Shown: positions 1 to 8,522, numbered from the stretch's first letter. The stretch is DNA of 64,000 nt from Photobacterium ganghwense (GCF_003025595.1 NZ_PYMI01000003.1:744001-808000), one strand, 5' to 3'. Notes: generated from the letters alone by a model not told the origin. Translations and numbers: made by a program.

Positions 1-447
1 AATGAATGCCAGCTTCTGACGAGAAAGAGACAGCTTATCAAACAGCGGACGAAAGACCGGGCCGACAATCAGTGGCGTACCAAGGTCAGAAAAGAAGATG
101 AAAATGCCGCCGAGCCAGGATGAAATCTGTGCCCGGCACTTTGTGCTGACCCAGTGCGTCACTTTCTTGGCAAATGCGTATCCGCCGCCAGATTGTTCCA
201 TCAGCGCAACAAATCCCCCGATAAAGACAAGCAGTACAATGACCCCAGCGTTATAGCTGTCAGTGAGTTGAGGCACCAGATGGCCCTTCACCATGACACC
301 GAAGTTATCCAGCAGTGAAAAACCATTCAGCATCACCACGCCACTGAATACACCACCAAACAGGCCAATAACAACGTTTCGTGTACTCAAAGAGAGAGTG
401 AGAGTAATGATGATGGGTATGAGTGAGCTAAATTCTGGTTGCGCCAT
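1..447 (-). CDS. NhaC-family Na+/H+ antiporter, C-terminus beyond window
   Basis: Only the first 149 residues are inside the window, because the gene reads off the left edge. The translation starts MAQPEFSSLIPIIITL and shows hydrophobic segments typical of the NhaC / Na+:H+ antiporter superfamily: a first helix near residues 10-30, a GLFGGVFSG turn, then VIVLLVFIGGFVALMEQSGG and a long hydrophobic run with FFSDLGTPLIVGPVFRP. The EQSGGGYAFA and SDLGTPLIVGP segments resemble conserved re-entrant regions of this family. The start ATG is at 445-447, with an AGGAAGG-like ribosome site just upstream. Such carriers sit in the inner membrane and exchange Na+ or an organic ion for protons. The substrate cannot be told from this part. 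Confidence 0.75.
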   Translation of the reverse strand, partial: MAQPEFSSLIPIIITLTLSLSTRNVVIGLFGGVFSGVVMLNGFSLLDNFGVMVKGHLVPQLTDSYNAGVIVLLVFIGGFVALMEQSGGGYAFAKKVTHWVSTKCRAQISSWLGGIFIFFSDLGTPLIVGPVFRPLFDKLSLSRQKLAFI

Positions 448-893
448 AAAACCTTCCTGTCTGTCGCGGGCTTGTTCGGGAAAATAAATACATCAATAAA
501 GTGAATATAAATTTAAAAAATCTGAATGTATACCCTGAGTGAGAAATTTTTTAACAAAAAAGTTCCAGGGGACAGCAGATAGCAACCCAAAGACCATAGT
601 GAACAGCATAAAGTCATAAATGATTTGTTTGTTTTTTGTACATCTTGATGTGCTGAGGTATCTGTCTGCCAAGAGAGCGCTAAACGGCTCAAGTGAACAA
701 CGATGAAAAAGGCATGAGAGACGAGAGATAAAAAATAGAGAGTGAGATTGTTGGTTATATGCTTGATTTATATTCACTTCCTATGTGATAACAGAATACA
801 AGGGCTGACGAACTACGGTCGAGAATCTGCTAAATAGAAAGTGGATAACTTGAGAAAATTAAGAGACATAGAGAGAAAACGAGGTAAGTAATC
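448..893. other. Intergenic spacer, divergent promoter region
   Basis: AT-rich spacer between the leftward antiporter gene and the rightward PhzF-like gene, so it should hold both promoters. A 94-codon leftward open frame (493-777) lies here. It begins with GTG, has a badly spaced ribosome site and an unconvincing composition, so I do not call it. No clear hairpin or repeat seen. Confidence 0.5.
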
Positions 894-1733
894 ATTAAGG
901 GATTTATTTATGATGTCTTTTGCGGTGAAAACGCATCAGGCAACCCGTGTGGTGTCGTGATGTTAGACTCATGGTTGGATGATACGGCATTACTTCAAAT
1001 TGCCACTCGGCTTGCCCAACCGGTTACAGCTTTTGTCATTGCGGACCATTTTGACGCAGTGAATGGTAGTGTAAAGGCGATGGAGGATGTCGGGATTAAT
1101 TCAGAAGCAGAGGCAGATTCCGGCGCGTACCTGATTCGTTGGTTTTCACAGACTGGAGAGATCAACTTATGCGGTCATGGCAGCCTGGGAGCGGGAGCCG
1201 CGATTGCGGAACATTGGGGGGACAACCTTGCCCAGTTGCGATGTAAATATGGCAACCTGACCGTAGCGAGATTTGATCAACGCTATCAGATTGAGCTACC
1301 GGCCTGGCAAGCACAATATGTCGAACTGGCTGAGCTGTCGGTCAATCTGGATGCCTCACCGCAAGAGGTGTTCACAACCAGAGATCTGGTGGTGGTGGTG
1401 AACAGCGAAGAAGACGTTGTGAATTTTGTGCCCGACTATTCAAGCCTGGCTGACATTGACCCTTACCACGCATTTATCGTGACGGCACAGGGTGCCCCTG
1501 ATGAATATGTATTACGCTACTTTGCCCCTAAAATTGGCATACCGGAAGATATCGCAACAGGTTCGGCGCACTGTTCACTGGCCCCATACTGGTTTGACAG
1601 GCTTAAAGCAGACACCTTAAATGTTCGCCAGGTATCCAGCGGCGGCGGCGCTTTCCGGGTCAAGAAATCAGGCTCAGAATCTGTTTTATTGTCATCCTTC
1701 GTCAAAAAGCGGGCAGAAATCGATCTGTTTTAA
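894..1733 (+). CDS. PhzF-family isomerase-like protein, non-AUG start suspected
   Basis: PhzF-fold protein (phenazine biosynthesis-like, diaminopimelate-epimerase fold). Family landmarks are IRWFSQTGEINLCGHGSL (normally RWFTPxxEVxLCGHATL) and GIPEDIATGSAHC (normally GxxEDPATGSA). The first conventional in-frame start is GTG at 957, but the codons upstream of it, from 894, encode IKGFIYDVFCGENASGNPCG, the expected family N-terminus (xxVDAFxxxxFxGNPxxV). An in-frame TAA lies at 885-887 and there is no ATG or GTG between it and 957. A GAGG ribosome site at 881-884 sits 6-9 bases before ATC(891)/ATT(894), so I place the start at ATT 894 as an inference. The usual SETaFV motif reads QPVTAFV, so the catalytic Glu is replaced by Val. 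Substrate unknown. It may be a non-catalytic or altered homologue. Confidence 0.7.
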   Translation: MKGFIYDVFCGENASGNPCGVVMLDSWLDDTALLQIATRLAQPVTAFVIADHFDAVNGSVKAMEDVGINSEAEADSGAYLIRWFSQTGEINLCGHGSLGAGAAIAEHWGDNLAQLRCKYGNLTVARFDQRYQIELPAWQAQYVELAELSVNLDASPQEVFTTRDLVVVVNSEEDVVNFVPDYSSLADIDPYHAFIVTAQGAPDEYVLRYFAPKIGIPEDIATGSAHCSLAPYWFDRLKADTLNVRQVSSGGGAFRVKKSGSESVLLSSFVKKRAEIDLF

Positions 1734-1809
1734 CGGCGAACGTTTCGTATCGTTTGTGCAGTAGAGACGCCGACACGTTACAAAAACATGACTCAGTAAG
1801 GACACAAGA

Positions 1810-2304
1810 ATGATCCACACACCTCGACTATTGCTGCGACAGTTTGAAAGGCCGGATCAACCGATCATGACTGCTTTATTGGGAGATGCAGAGTTTATGG
1901 CATATTCGCCGTCGGGTGCGATGACAACAGCACAGGCCGAGTTGCGTTTTGAGCAATTGTTGAATGCCTACACGTTACACGGCACAGGCAAACTGGCGGT
2001 GATCGAAAAATCGACAGGCCAATTAATTGGCTACTGTGGACTTGAGGCATTTGAATACCAAGGGGAACCGTGTGTCGAACTGGGGTATCGGCTGGCAAGG
2101 TCAGCCAGAGGGAATGGCTACGCCACGGAAGCCTCTCAGGTCGTGCTTGAATCTGCCAAAAAAGCTGGTTATTCCCGCATACTGGCGTTAACCGAACACG
2201 ATAATGTGCGCTCAAAACACATACTCGCGAGGCTGGGTTTTGTTGCCAGAGAAACCGGAATTTTTGACGGTATGCAGGTTCAGTTTTTTGAAAAACGGTG
2301 GTAG
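1810..2304 (+). CDS. GNAT family N-acetyltransferase (RimJ/RimL-like)
   Basis: 164-residue acetyltransferase of the Acetyltransf_3 / RimJ-RimL group, starting MIHTPRLLLRQFERPD, which matches the usual TxRLxLRxxxxxD opening. The acetyl-CoA pyrophosphate-binding loop is seen as ELGYRLARSARGNGYATEA near residues 90-108 (R/QxxGxG/A pattern RGNGYA), followed by ALTEHDNVRSKHILARLGF, the typical N-x-x-S-x-x-x-x-x-LGF helix. An AAGGA ribosome site lies 8 bases before the ATG. The enzyme transfers an acetyl group from acetyl-CoA to an amine; the acceptor is unknown. It follows the PhzF-like gene by 76 bases and could be co-transcribed with it. Confidence 0.85.
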   Translation: MIHTPRLLLRQFERPDQPIMTALLGDAEFMAYSPSGAMTTAQAELRFEQLLNAYTLHGTGKLAVIEKSTGQLIGYCGLEAFEYQGEPCVELGYRLARSARGNGYATEASQVVLESAKKAGYSRILALTEHDNVRSKHILARLGFVARETGIFDGMQVQFFEKRW

Positions 2305-2475
2305 CAATCACAGGGCATTACTGATAGTGAGTAAACGCGGTGCAGTTTGATACTGGCGTCTGTTTACTTGTGGGGGCGTATTATTCGGACACCGCTTTTT
2401 CGTTCAGTTGTTTATTCATAACAGTTTTGTTGCAGTGAAAAAAGTAAAAACATGAAATCACAAGGAAGAGATTCA

Positions 2476-3231
2476 GTGAAAATAGGTATTGTCCAAATGC
2501 CAATGCAGTGGACGACAGAGGAAAATAGCACAACGATTTGTCAGTACATAGCGCAGCACGAAGATCTAGATTATCTGGTTTTCCCGGAACTGAGCTTGAG
2601 TGGTTTCCATCGGAATATTATCGCTCAGTCTGATAAATATACCGTTGATAACGCCATCAATTTAGTTGCTCAGGCGTGCCGAAAGTATCAGGTAAACGCC
2701 TTTATCGGTGCACCGGTCACGGTCGAGTCAGCCATATACAACAGTTATCTGGCCATATCCGCAGAAGGAAAATGCCTGACCCGTTGGGACAAAGTTGGAT
2801 TGACGCCCAGTGAAGCACGCATTTTCTCTGCGGGGACAGCGAGGAATATCATCAAACTGGGTTCATCATACGTCACATCATTTATGTGCCGGGAAGCTGA
2901 CGATCATGAGTGGTTTATATCTACTGTCGGTCATGCGCCGTTGAACTTTATCCTTTGGCCATCTTACATCTGCCATGGTGACGGCGAAGGGAGCGATGAT
3001 GGTTCTAGCCAAAGCGGCTATTTTGCTGGCGCTTCATCCATTGCGAGGAACTTACAGAGCGTGGTTATTCAATGCAACTGGCCGTGCTCGGTAAACGATG
3101 CGGGTATAAAAGGCATGGGAGGTAGCCGCATCTACGGTTCTGATGGTGAAACTTTATATACCATGCCTCGTGATGAGGTTGCTGTCGGTGTTTTTGACCT
3201 CAATGAGAAAACTTTTGCAGTTCGTGTTTAA
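2476..3231 (+). CDS. Carbon-nitrogen hydrolase (nitrilase superfamily)
   Basis: Cytoplasmic amidohydrolase of the nitrilase fold. The Glu-Lys-Cys triad is visible: E in FPELSLSGF, K in RWDKVGLTPSE and C in SFMCREADD (residues 38, 106 and 138 from the start chosen here). This class cleaves amide or nitrile C-N bonds through a thioester on Cys. I chose GTG at 2476, which begins VKIGIVQMPMQW, because AAGGAAGAG lies about 6 bases upstream; an in-frame ATG eight codons earlier (2452) lacks such a site. The length (251 aa) is slightly short for the family and the segment after Cys (normally CyDxRFPE) is divergent, CREADDHEWF, so the substrate cannot be assigned. It stands alone. Confidence 0.85.
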   Translation: MKIGIVQMPMQWTTEENSTTICQYIAQHEDLDYLVFPELSLSGFHRNIIAQSDKYTVDNAINLVAQACRKYQVNAFIGAPVTVESAIYNSYLAISAEGKCLTRWDKVGLTPSEARIFSAGTARNIIKLGSSYVTSFMCREADDHEWFISTVGHAPLNFILWPSYICHGDGEGSDDGSSQSGYFAGASSIARNLQSVVIQCNWPCSVNDAGIKGMGGSRIYGSDGETLYTMPRDEVAVGVFDLNEKTFAVRV

Positions 3232-3712
3232 TGGCTTGGCTTTTCATCAATCCAATAATAGCAAGCCGATTCATTCCGCATCTGAAAACGCGATGAGGAA
3301 GGCCGGTAAAGGAAGCTTAGCGAAAGAAGCCAAGTTAAAGAAGGTGGTCAGTTCAAGAAGCTCAGTTAAGGCAGGCCCGACAAAAGATTGGGCCACGTTG
3401 CAATATAAGTGAAACAAGGTAGAGATACAGTGAAGCCCGGCCCCAAGGGAACACAAGACGAGAGTAAGAAAAGGTCACGGTTAAGGATGGGGGGATGGAG
3501 GGAGCAAGCAAGGGTTGCTTTTCAAGCTGCCAAGCGCCTCTTCTCTGGAAAACCTGGACAGTAACTGTTAGAACATTACAAGGCGTTGATAGTACATCGC
3601 CTGACCCCTGACGTTATTTTCCCGATGACAGAGCACCGGAGAACGACTTGTGATTTTGTCAAAAATGACAGTGACATTAAAGAGAGACCGCTTATAAAAA
3701 ACAAGGAGCACT
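3232..3712. other. Intergenic spacer without convincing gene
   Basis: About 480 bases between the amidohydrolase and the HAD phosphatase. An 89-codon frame overlaps the end of the hydrolase and runs to 3412. Its C-terminal part is Lys/Ser rich and matches nothing I know, so it is not called. The start of the next gene is preceded by AAGGAG at about 3703. No clear terminator seen. Confidence 0.4.
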
Positions 3713-4336
3713 ATGGATTTATCACGCTATAAAGGCATTATTTTTGATATGGACGGCACGCTCATTGACTCCATGCCTGCCCACCTCGAAGCATGGGAAA
3801 AAACCTGTGCAATTCATGAAATTCCATTCGACAGAGAGTGGTTTTATAGTCTTGGCGGGATGCCGACGTTACGCACGGCTCAAGAAATTAACCGCCGTTT
3901 CCGTCAGCATTTCGATGTTGAACGACTGGCCAAAACCAAATCCACCTTTTTTGCAGAACTGGATGAGCAAGGCGATTTGATTCCGGCGACACACCGAGTT
4001 TTGCTGGATCACAAAGACAGCAAGAAAATCGCGGTAGGGACGGGATGTGCAATGATGAATGCCGAGCCATTACTCCGTCAAACAGGGATTCTGCCGTTGC
4101 TGGATGCCTTAGTGACATCCGATGATGTTGTGAACTATAAACCGGATCCGGATACTTTCCTGGAAGCTGCCAAGCGTATCGGTTTGGAGCCACATGAGTG
4201 TGTGGTCTTTGAAGATACAGCATTAGGACAATCCGCTGCGTTGTCGGCTGGGATGGACTGTTACTTGGTCGTCGACGGTAAAATCACAACGCTGACCCGA
4301 GCGAAACCACGAGCTGAGTTGGTCGGAAGTCTGTAA
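3713..4336 (+). CDS. yqaB: HAD hydrolase, YqaB-like sugar phosphatase
   Basis: 207-residue HAD-superfamily phosphatase of the beta-phosphoglucomutase-like subgroup. Motif I is FDMDGTLIDSMPAHLEAWE (nucleophile Asp12 and acid/base Asp14), motif II is the Thr of AVGTGCA, motif III is the Lys of NYKPDPDTF, and motif IV is VFEDTALGQSAALSAGM. A helical cap lies between residues 18 and 85. The order and wording closely follow E. coli YqaB, a fructose-1-phosphate / 6-phosphogluconate phosphatase, so that role is likely but not proven. An AAGGAG ribosome site is 4 bases before the ATG. Monocistronic by spacing. Confidence 0.85.
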   Translation: MDLSRYKGIIFDMDGTLIDSMPAHLEAWEKTCAIHEIPFDREWFYSLGGMPTLRTAQEINRRFRQHFDVERLAKTKSTFFAELDEQGDLIPATHRVLLDHKDSKKIAVGTGCAMMNAEPLLRQTGILPLLDALVTSDDVVNYKPDPDTFLEAAKRIGLEPHECVVFEDTALGQSAALSAGMDCYLVVDGKITTLTRAKPRAELVGSL

Positions 4337-4474
4337 GAAACGATGTCTATTTCTATGGTTTGCTTTTTGACTGAGTCATTCATGCCGCTCCCTGGCTATA
4401 AAGAGACATAAGGCGCCAATACGGAGATTCACGAAGCACTCAGGCATAAAACGAATTACACATAGTAATATAAA

Positions 4475-4503
4475 GGGTATTCTTAATGCTCGTCGGAATA
4501 CCC
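4475..4503 (+). promoter_or_regulatory. Hairpin just upstream of a start codon
   Basis: Perfect 8-bp inverted repeat GGGTATTC (4475-4482) / GAATACCC (4496-4503) with a 13-base loop, ending 8 bases before the ATG at 4512. In mRNA it would lie where the ribosome binds, and no good Shine-Dalgarno sequence is visible there. It could restrict translation of the downstream gene or end transcription from upstream; no T-tract follows. Confidence 0.35.
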
Positions 4504-4511
4504 TGATAGCC

Positions 4512-5276
4512 ATGAACAATTACAATCGACCCCATACAAACAGCAAAGGCCGTAATAACGGTTCGCGCAGCACCAGCACGGACAGCACCTGTTCTAATCG
4601 CTCCTGTACCAATAGCAGCGACATGCCTGCCGCGAAAATTTCAGGCTCTGACACTGATACGCCATGTACTGATATTTCACAGACTGCTTCTTCAAGTGCA
4701 GATTCTTTAAGTACAGATGCTTCGATTACAGGCACTTCAAGTTCAAATTCTTCCTATAGAGAACCTGCGCGTATAAAACCATTGACCACAAGGGCTTCAC
4801 TTGCAAGCTCTTCGTCCACAACATCTTCGTCCACAACATCAGAAACGGAACCGTCAGCATCGTACGGCTTATCTGAAACCCGATTCTGGATTCAGAGGTT
4901 GAGTAAAACTGCAGTACGCGCTCTGCATATTCTGGGCGTTGCGGGGAGTGCAGGAGGGATCCTGTACGGGCTTGAAAAAGCAGTCTGGATACACTGGTGG
5001 ATCATGGCGATGGTGACTGGGATCCTGTTGATCACCTTTGAATTGATGCAATCCCGATTATGGCTGATTCAGCTGAAAGGCGTGCTCACTCTGGTGAAGC
5101 TTGGGTTACTTTCATGCTTCTTTATTCTCCCCGAGGAAAAAGCGGCGCTTTATGTCGTTGTGATTCTGATGTCCGTCATCGTCGCGCATGGTCCGGCCGG
5201 ACTGCGGCATTATTCGATCTGGCACCGGCGTCGGATTGATGAACCCAAAGGCAGAAAAAAGTCGATGCACGGTTAG
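4512..5276 (+). CDS. Ser/Thr-rich N-terminus plus multi-pass membrane domain, unknown
   Basis: I do not recognise this 254-residue protein. Residues 1-120 are almost entirely low-complexity Ser/Thr/Asn/Ala. At DNA level this is partly tandem: the 15-base unit TCTTCGTCCACAACA occurs twice in a row near 4810-4840. Residues 135-232 form four hydrophobic segments (about 139-156, 163-183, 193-208, 213-231) separated by short charged turns, ending in a basic tail RHYSIWHRRRIDEPKGRKK. The membrane half looks like a small helical inner-membrane protein and is the more believable gene product. The low-complexity part may be disordered, or translation may start later. No neighbouring gene hints at a role. 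Confidence 0.5.
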   Translation: MNNYNRPHTNSKGRNNGSRSTSTDSTCSNRSCTNSSDMPAAKISGSDTDTPCTDISQTASSSADSLSTDASITGTSSSNSSYREPARIKPLTTRASLASSSSTTSSSTTSETEPSASYGLSETRFWIQRLSKTAVRALHILGVAGSAGGILYGLEKAVWIHWWIMAMVTGILLITFELMQSRLWLIQLKGVLTLVKLGLLSCFFILPEEKAALYVVVILMSVIVAHGPAGLRHYSIWHRRRIDEPKGRKKSMHG

Positions 5277-5378
5277 TCAGAAAAATTAACCCTCTTGCCT
5301 GTGTTCACAGTCACTACTTGTATTTTCAGTTCCGCCCTTGTTCATCGTTACCCAAGTGAAGAGCCTTGCTGTTGACAG

Positions 5379-5432
5379 GTACTTGGTTGGTGACGGGTAC
5401 TTGGTTGGTGACGGGTACTTGGTGACGGGTAC
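5379..5432. repeat. 18-bp tandem repeat
   Basis: Unit GTACTTGGTTGGTGACGG occurs at 5379-5396 and 5397-5414, then a shortened 14-base copy GTACTTGGTGACGG at 5415-5428 followed by GTAC. It lies about 75 bases before the start of a small lipoprotein gene, so copy-number change there could alter promoter spacing. Confidence 0.9.
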
Positions 5433-5507
5433 AAAATGTCATCACTTTTTTGTGGTGACGCTACACTGATAAGTAGGTGTACTGCGTACGAAAACAGGAG
5501 AATAGCT

Positions 5508-5837
5508 GTGAAAAAACTGCTGAGTATGCTTTTTTTGCCGCTGGTGGTAACGGGGTGTTCACAATCTATCGATGAGCGTGCGGATCACTACGTCGAGGTC
5601 AGTTATACCTTGTGCGGTGCCAAGGTGCGTTCTTATTCGCAGGGCGACGACGGTAAAATCCGAATTGTTTGCGACAACAACAGCTATTTTTCAGTAAAAG
5701 ATGAAGACACACTGGCTTATATGCATGAGCTGAATGGGGCGTATTGTCAGGGTAAAGGCTTTTCCAATTTTCATGAGAGAAGTCGGTATTTTACCTTTAC
5801 CTGTGAAGATGACAAAAATTTCAATGTCCCTAAATAG
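5508..5837 (+). CDS. Small lipoprotein, unknown function
   Basis: 109 residues from a GTG start at 5508, chosen because AGGAG sits 7 bases upstream. The N-terminus VKKLLSMLFLPLVVTGC is a lipoprotein signal peptide with lipobox VTGC (lipidated Cys17), giving a mature protein anchored in the outer or inner membrane facing the periplasm. The mature part has five further cysteines near positions 36, 52, 76 and later that could form disulphides, and pairs of short beta-rich segments (KIRIVCDNNSYFSVK and RYFTFTCEDDKNF). No family recognised. An upstream in-frame start would add 24 residues without a signal and is rejected. Confidence 0.7.
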   Translation: MKKLLSMLFLPLVVTGCSQSIDERADHYVEVSYTLCGAKVRSYSQGDDGKIRIVCDNNSYFSVKDEDTLAYMHELNGAYCQGKGFSNFHERSRYFTFTCEDDKNFNVPK

Positions 5838-5999
5838 GCAGTGATTCTGTCCATAAAGAGTCTCAAGACTAAGTGTAAATACTTGTTCGGATGAGAGCAG
5901 GAGACAAACACATCTCCTGCTCGGATGACGGGATGAGGTTGGTTCAGGGGCTGCTCTCGATTAGCTCCATTCCAAGTTTAATCTGTTTTTACGCTGTCT

Positions 6000-6686
6000 C
6001 TAAAGCCCTTGCACTAACTGATAACGGCGTTGCGGGCGGCCACCGGTTTTATAGTTCAGCACCAAGCGGATCATCCCTTCGGTTTCCAGATATTCCAGAT
6101 AACGTCGGGCCGTGATTCGGCTGACATTCATACGCTGGCCAATGTCTTCGGCTGAAAAATCATCCATTTGTTCGTTACGCAAAATCGCTTTCAGGTTGGC
6201 CAGGGTCGTGGCATCAATGCCTTTGGGAGTCTGACGGATGGGAGCCGCCGGACATTTCCGGAGTAACTGGTCAATGTCCGTCTGATCAAGCGTGGTGGCC
6301 GCTGTCAGTTTTTCTCTGTAGCGAAGAAAATCCTCCAGCGCTTGATTGACCCGGGAAATTCGAATCGGTTTGACCAGATAATCCATCACGCCGAGCTGCA
6401 CGGCCTTTTCGATGGTGGCGATTTCTCGCTCGGCGGTGGTCATAATGAAATGGCAACTGGCCTGACGCTCGCGCAGCAGTCGTACTACTTCTAATCCGTT
6501 GCCGTCCGGCAGGGTGATGTCGACAAAAATCAACTCAGGACGGTACATCTCAAACTGCCGCACGGCGTCGGCATAGCTTTCACTGGCGGCAATTACAGTA
6601 AATTGTGGATGCTGATTGATGGTTGACTCCAGGGTGTAACTGGCGCGGAGGTCATCCTCAATCAGCATGACGGTAATTTTTGTCAT
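6000..6686 (-). CDS. Response regulator, CitB/DcuR/DpiA family
   Basis: 228 residues. A receiver domain (about 1-120) has the acidic pair D11-D12, phospho-acceptor D56 in IFVDITLP and the conserved Lys106 in DYLVKPIR. The C-terminal half holds a winged-helix-type DNA-binding region, DFSAEDIGQRMNVSRITARRYLEYL, typical of the CitB/DcuR/DpiA group that controls citrate, malate and C4-dicarboxylate genes. The ATG overlaps the stop of the sensor kinase gene by 4 bases (ATGA), so the two are translated together. With the 2-hydroxycarboxylate symporter next door, it most probably activates that gene in response to extracellular citrate or malate (inference). Confidence 0.9.
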   Translation of the reverse strand: MTKITVMLIEDDLRASYTLESTINQHPQFTVIAASESYADAVRQFEMYRPELIFVDITLPDGNGLEVVRLLRERQASCHFIMTTAEREIATIEKAVQLGVMDYLVKPIRISRVNQALEDFLRYREKLTAATTLDQTDIDQLLRKCPAAPIRQTPKGIDATTLANLKAILRNEQMDDFSAEDIGQRMNVSRITARRYLEYLETEGMIRLVLNYKTGGRPQRRYQLVQGL

Positions 6687-8290
6687 TGTATGTTCTTATC
6701 CAGATAAACGCTAAACAGGGTAGTGTGATGTTCGGTCCGCTCCCAATCGATACTACCGTGAAAATACTCTACAAGTTGACTGACCAGATAGAGGCCGACG
6801 CCATTTTGTTGTTCATCATCCTTGCTGCTGATCCCAAACTCCAGAATGTGGTCATGGATGTTTTCCGGCACACCGGCACCGCTATCCTGTACCTCCATAA
6901 TGATGTGCTGGCTCCGGTCACTCAGATACAACTGAACGGTCGCCGGCTGCTGATCGCGGTTCTGCCAGGCGGCCAGCAGGGCATTATCGATCAGGTTCCC
7001 TAAGATAGTGACAAACTTATCTGACAGCGCTTTTTCGTAGCTGTTCAGGCTACTGTCTTCATCCAGACTGAAAGTTACCCCGAGATCTTTCGCTTTATTA
7101 AATTTTGCCAGTAACAGTCCGGCGACTGCACTGTCTTGCACCGTAGTGACGATACTGCGGATGATTGACTGGTAGCTGTCGGTTTCCTGCTGGATGAACT
7201 CCACCGCTTCGTCATGGTGGCCAATTTGTAGCATGCCGGACAGAACATTGAGCTTATTGGAATACTCATGCGTTTTGCTACGTAACAACTCGGTATAGTT
7301 CTTCAGATAAGTCACCTCACTGGCCAGTTCACGTTGTTCCAGATTGGCGAAGAACACGATCACATGGCCCTGAGTACCTTTTGTTGTCGTGATAGGGTAG
7401 ATATCGGCGTGATAGGCGTGTTTGCCCATATTGAATGTGTCTTTTACACATGTTGCTTCGGCCGATGTCTGCTGGCTGCATAGCACCAGATGGCTGAGTG
7501 ATGCGGAATACTGGGACAGGGGTTTACCGATAAAATCTTCGCGGCCAAAAATGCCCATAGACAGCATTTTACTGGCACTGTGGTTGACGGTGGTGATGCG
7601 CATGTCAGTATCCACGGCAATGATCGCGTCGCGGATACTGTTCAGGATCATTTCGTGCTCACGGAACTTATTGACGATAACCTCTGGTTCGTAGTCAAGA
7701 AATGTCCGCTTCATTTTAAACACGAAGGTGGCGGTTAGGCTGATGCCAATCAGGTACACCAGCGTAATCAGGCTGCCCAACTGGCCAAACTGCTCCAGCA
7801 GAATGCTGATACTGCGGTCATACAGGTAGCCAATGCTGACCACGCCAATCACTTTCCCGTCCGCCACAATCGGCGTGAAGTTACGTATAGCTTTACCCAG
7901 GGTGCCACTGGCGATACTGGTATGGTCGATGCCTTCAGTTAAGGCCGGGGTAATATCCTCACCGCGAAAAGGCAGTCCTATTTTACTGGGATCAGGGTGA
8001 GTCAGACGCAGGGCGTGATTATCTGTAACAACGATAAATGAGGCGTCAGTTTTACTGCGAATCGATTCAATATAAGTTTGGAGGGCGAAAGGCTGCTGGT
8101 GGTTTTTGGCCTGTACAGCCTCAATCACCACGGGATCGTGCGCGAGTACCCGCGCCAGTTCCAGACCGCGATCCTGAATACCCGCGATATGCGCATTCTG
8201 CAGCAAGTAGAAAATGACCGTTGTCACCACGACGACAATGGTGGAGGTGGTAGCGACAGTAGAAAGGGCAAGGTAGCTCTTCAGTTTCAT
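6683..8290 (-). CDS. Sensor histidine kinase, CitA/DcuS/DpiB family
   Basis: 535 residues. A transmembrane helix (about 10-31) and a second (about 170-192) enclose a periplasmic PAS/Cache sensor domain. The segment with RLTHPDPSKIGLPFRGED is the typical ligand-sensing strand of CitA/DcuS sensors (PDP...IG). A cytoplasmic PAS domain (about 205-315) follows. The kinase part has phospho-acceptor His341 in KTHEYSNKLNVLSGM, N-box Asn436 in GNLIDNALLA, and a G-box DSGAGVPEN. It is the first gene of a two-gene operon with the response regulator. Such sensors bind citrate, malate, fumarate or succinate outside the inner membrane. Confidence 0.92.
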   Translation of the reverse strand: MKLKSYLALSTVATTSTIVVVVTTVIFYLLQNAHIAGIQDRGLELARVLAHDPVVIEAVQAKNHQQPFALQTYIESIRSKTDASFIVVTDNHALRLTHPDPSKIGLPFRGEDITPALTEGIDHTSIASGTLGKAIRNFTPIVADGKVIGVVSIGYLYDRSISILLEQFGQLGSLITLVYLIGISLTATFVFKMKRTFLDYEPEVIVNKFREHEMILNSIRDAIIAVDTDMRITTVNHSASKMLSMGIFGREDFIGKPLSQYSASLSHLVLCSQQTSAEATCVKDTFNMGKHAYHADIYPITTTKGTQGHVIVFFANLEQRELASEVTYLKNYTELLRSKTHEYSNKLNVLSGMLQIGHHDEAVEFIQQETDSYQSIIRSIVTTVQDSAVAGLLLAKFNKAKDLGVTFSLDEDSSLNSYEKALSDKFVTILGNLIDNALLAAWQNRDQQPATVQLYLSDRSQHIIMEVQDSGAGVPENIHDHILEFGISSKDDEQQNGVGLYLVSQLVEYFHGSIDWERTEHHTTLFSVYLDKNIQ

Positions 8291-8423
8291 GATGTTGTTA
8301 TCCGGAAGCAGCGTTTCGCGTTAAGCCAGCCAGTATAACGTGTTCTTTATCAGGAAGGGTACGGCTTAACCTGAATCCGCATTTAATCGGCGGTATTTGG
8401 AACAAGCCTATATTGGCAATAAA

Positions 8424-8445
8424 ATGCCGGGCAAGAGCCCGGCAT
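8424..8445 (-). terminator. Rho-independent terminator after the symporter gene
   Basis: Perfect 9-bp stem ATGCCGGGC / GCCCGGCAT with a 4-base loop, followed on the minus strand by TTTTATT. It lies 78 bases past the symporter stop and before the sensor kinase start, so it separates the two transcripts. Confidence 0.85.
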
Positions 8446-8522
8446 GTCTGGCGCGAAAGCATATTGCTGCTGAGTTTGCTTGTTGCAGCAAAGATTTCTG
8501 CTCTCAGAGTTCTTGATGCCGT

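Noticed and set aside
493..777. 94-codon leftward open frame in the first intergenic region
   Set aside because: GTG start with ribosome site only 1-2 bases away, AT-rich spacer composition and no recognisable motif; lies where both divergent promoters should be.
3143..3412. 89-codon frame overlapping the end of the amidohydrolase
   Set aside because: Most of it is an out-of-frame shadow of the hydrolase; the Lys/Ser-rich tail has no known match and no ribosome site.
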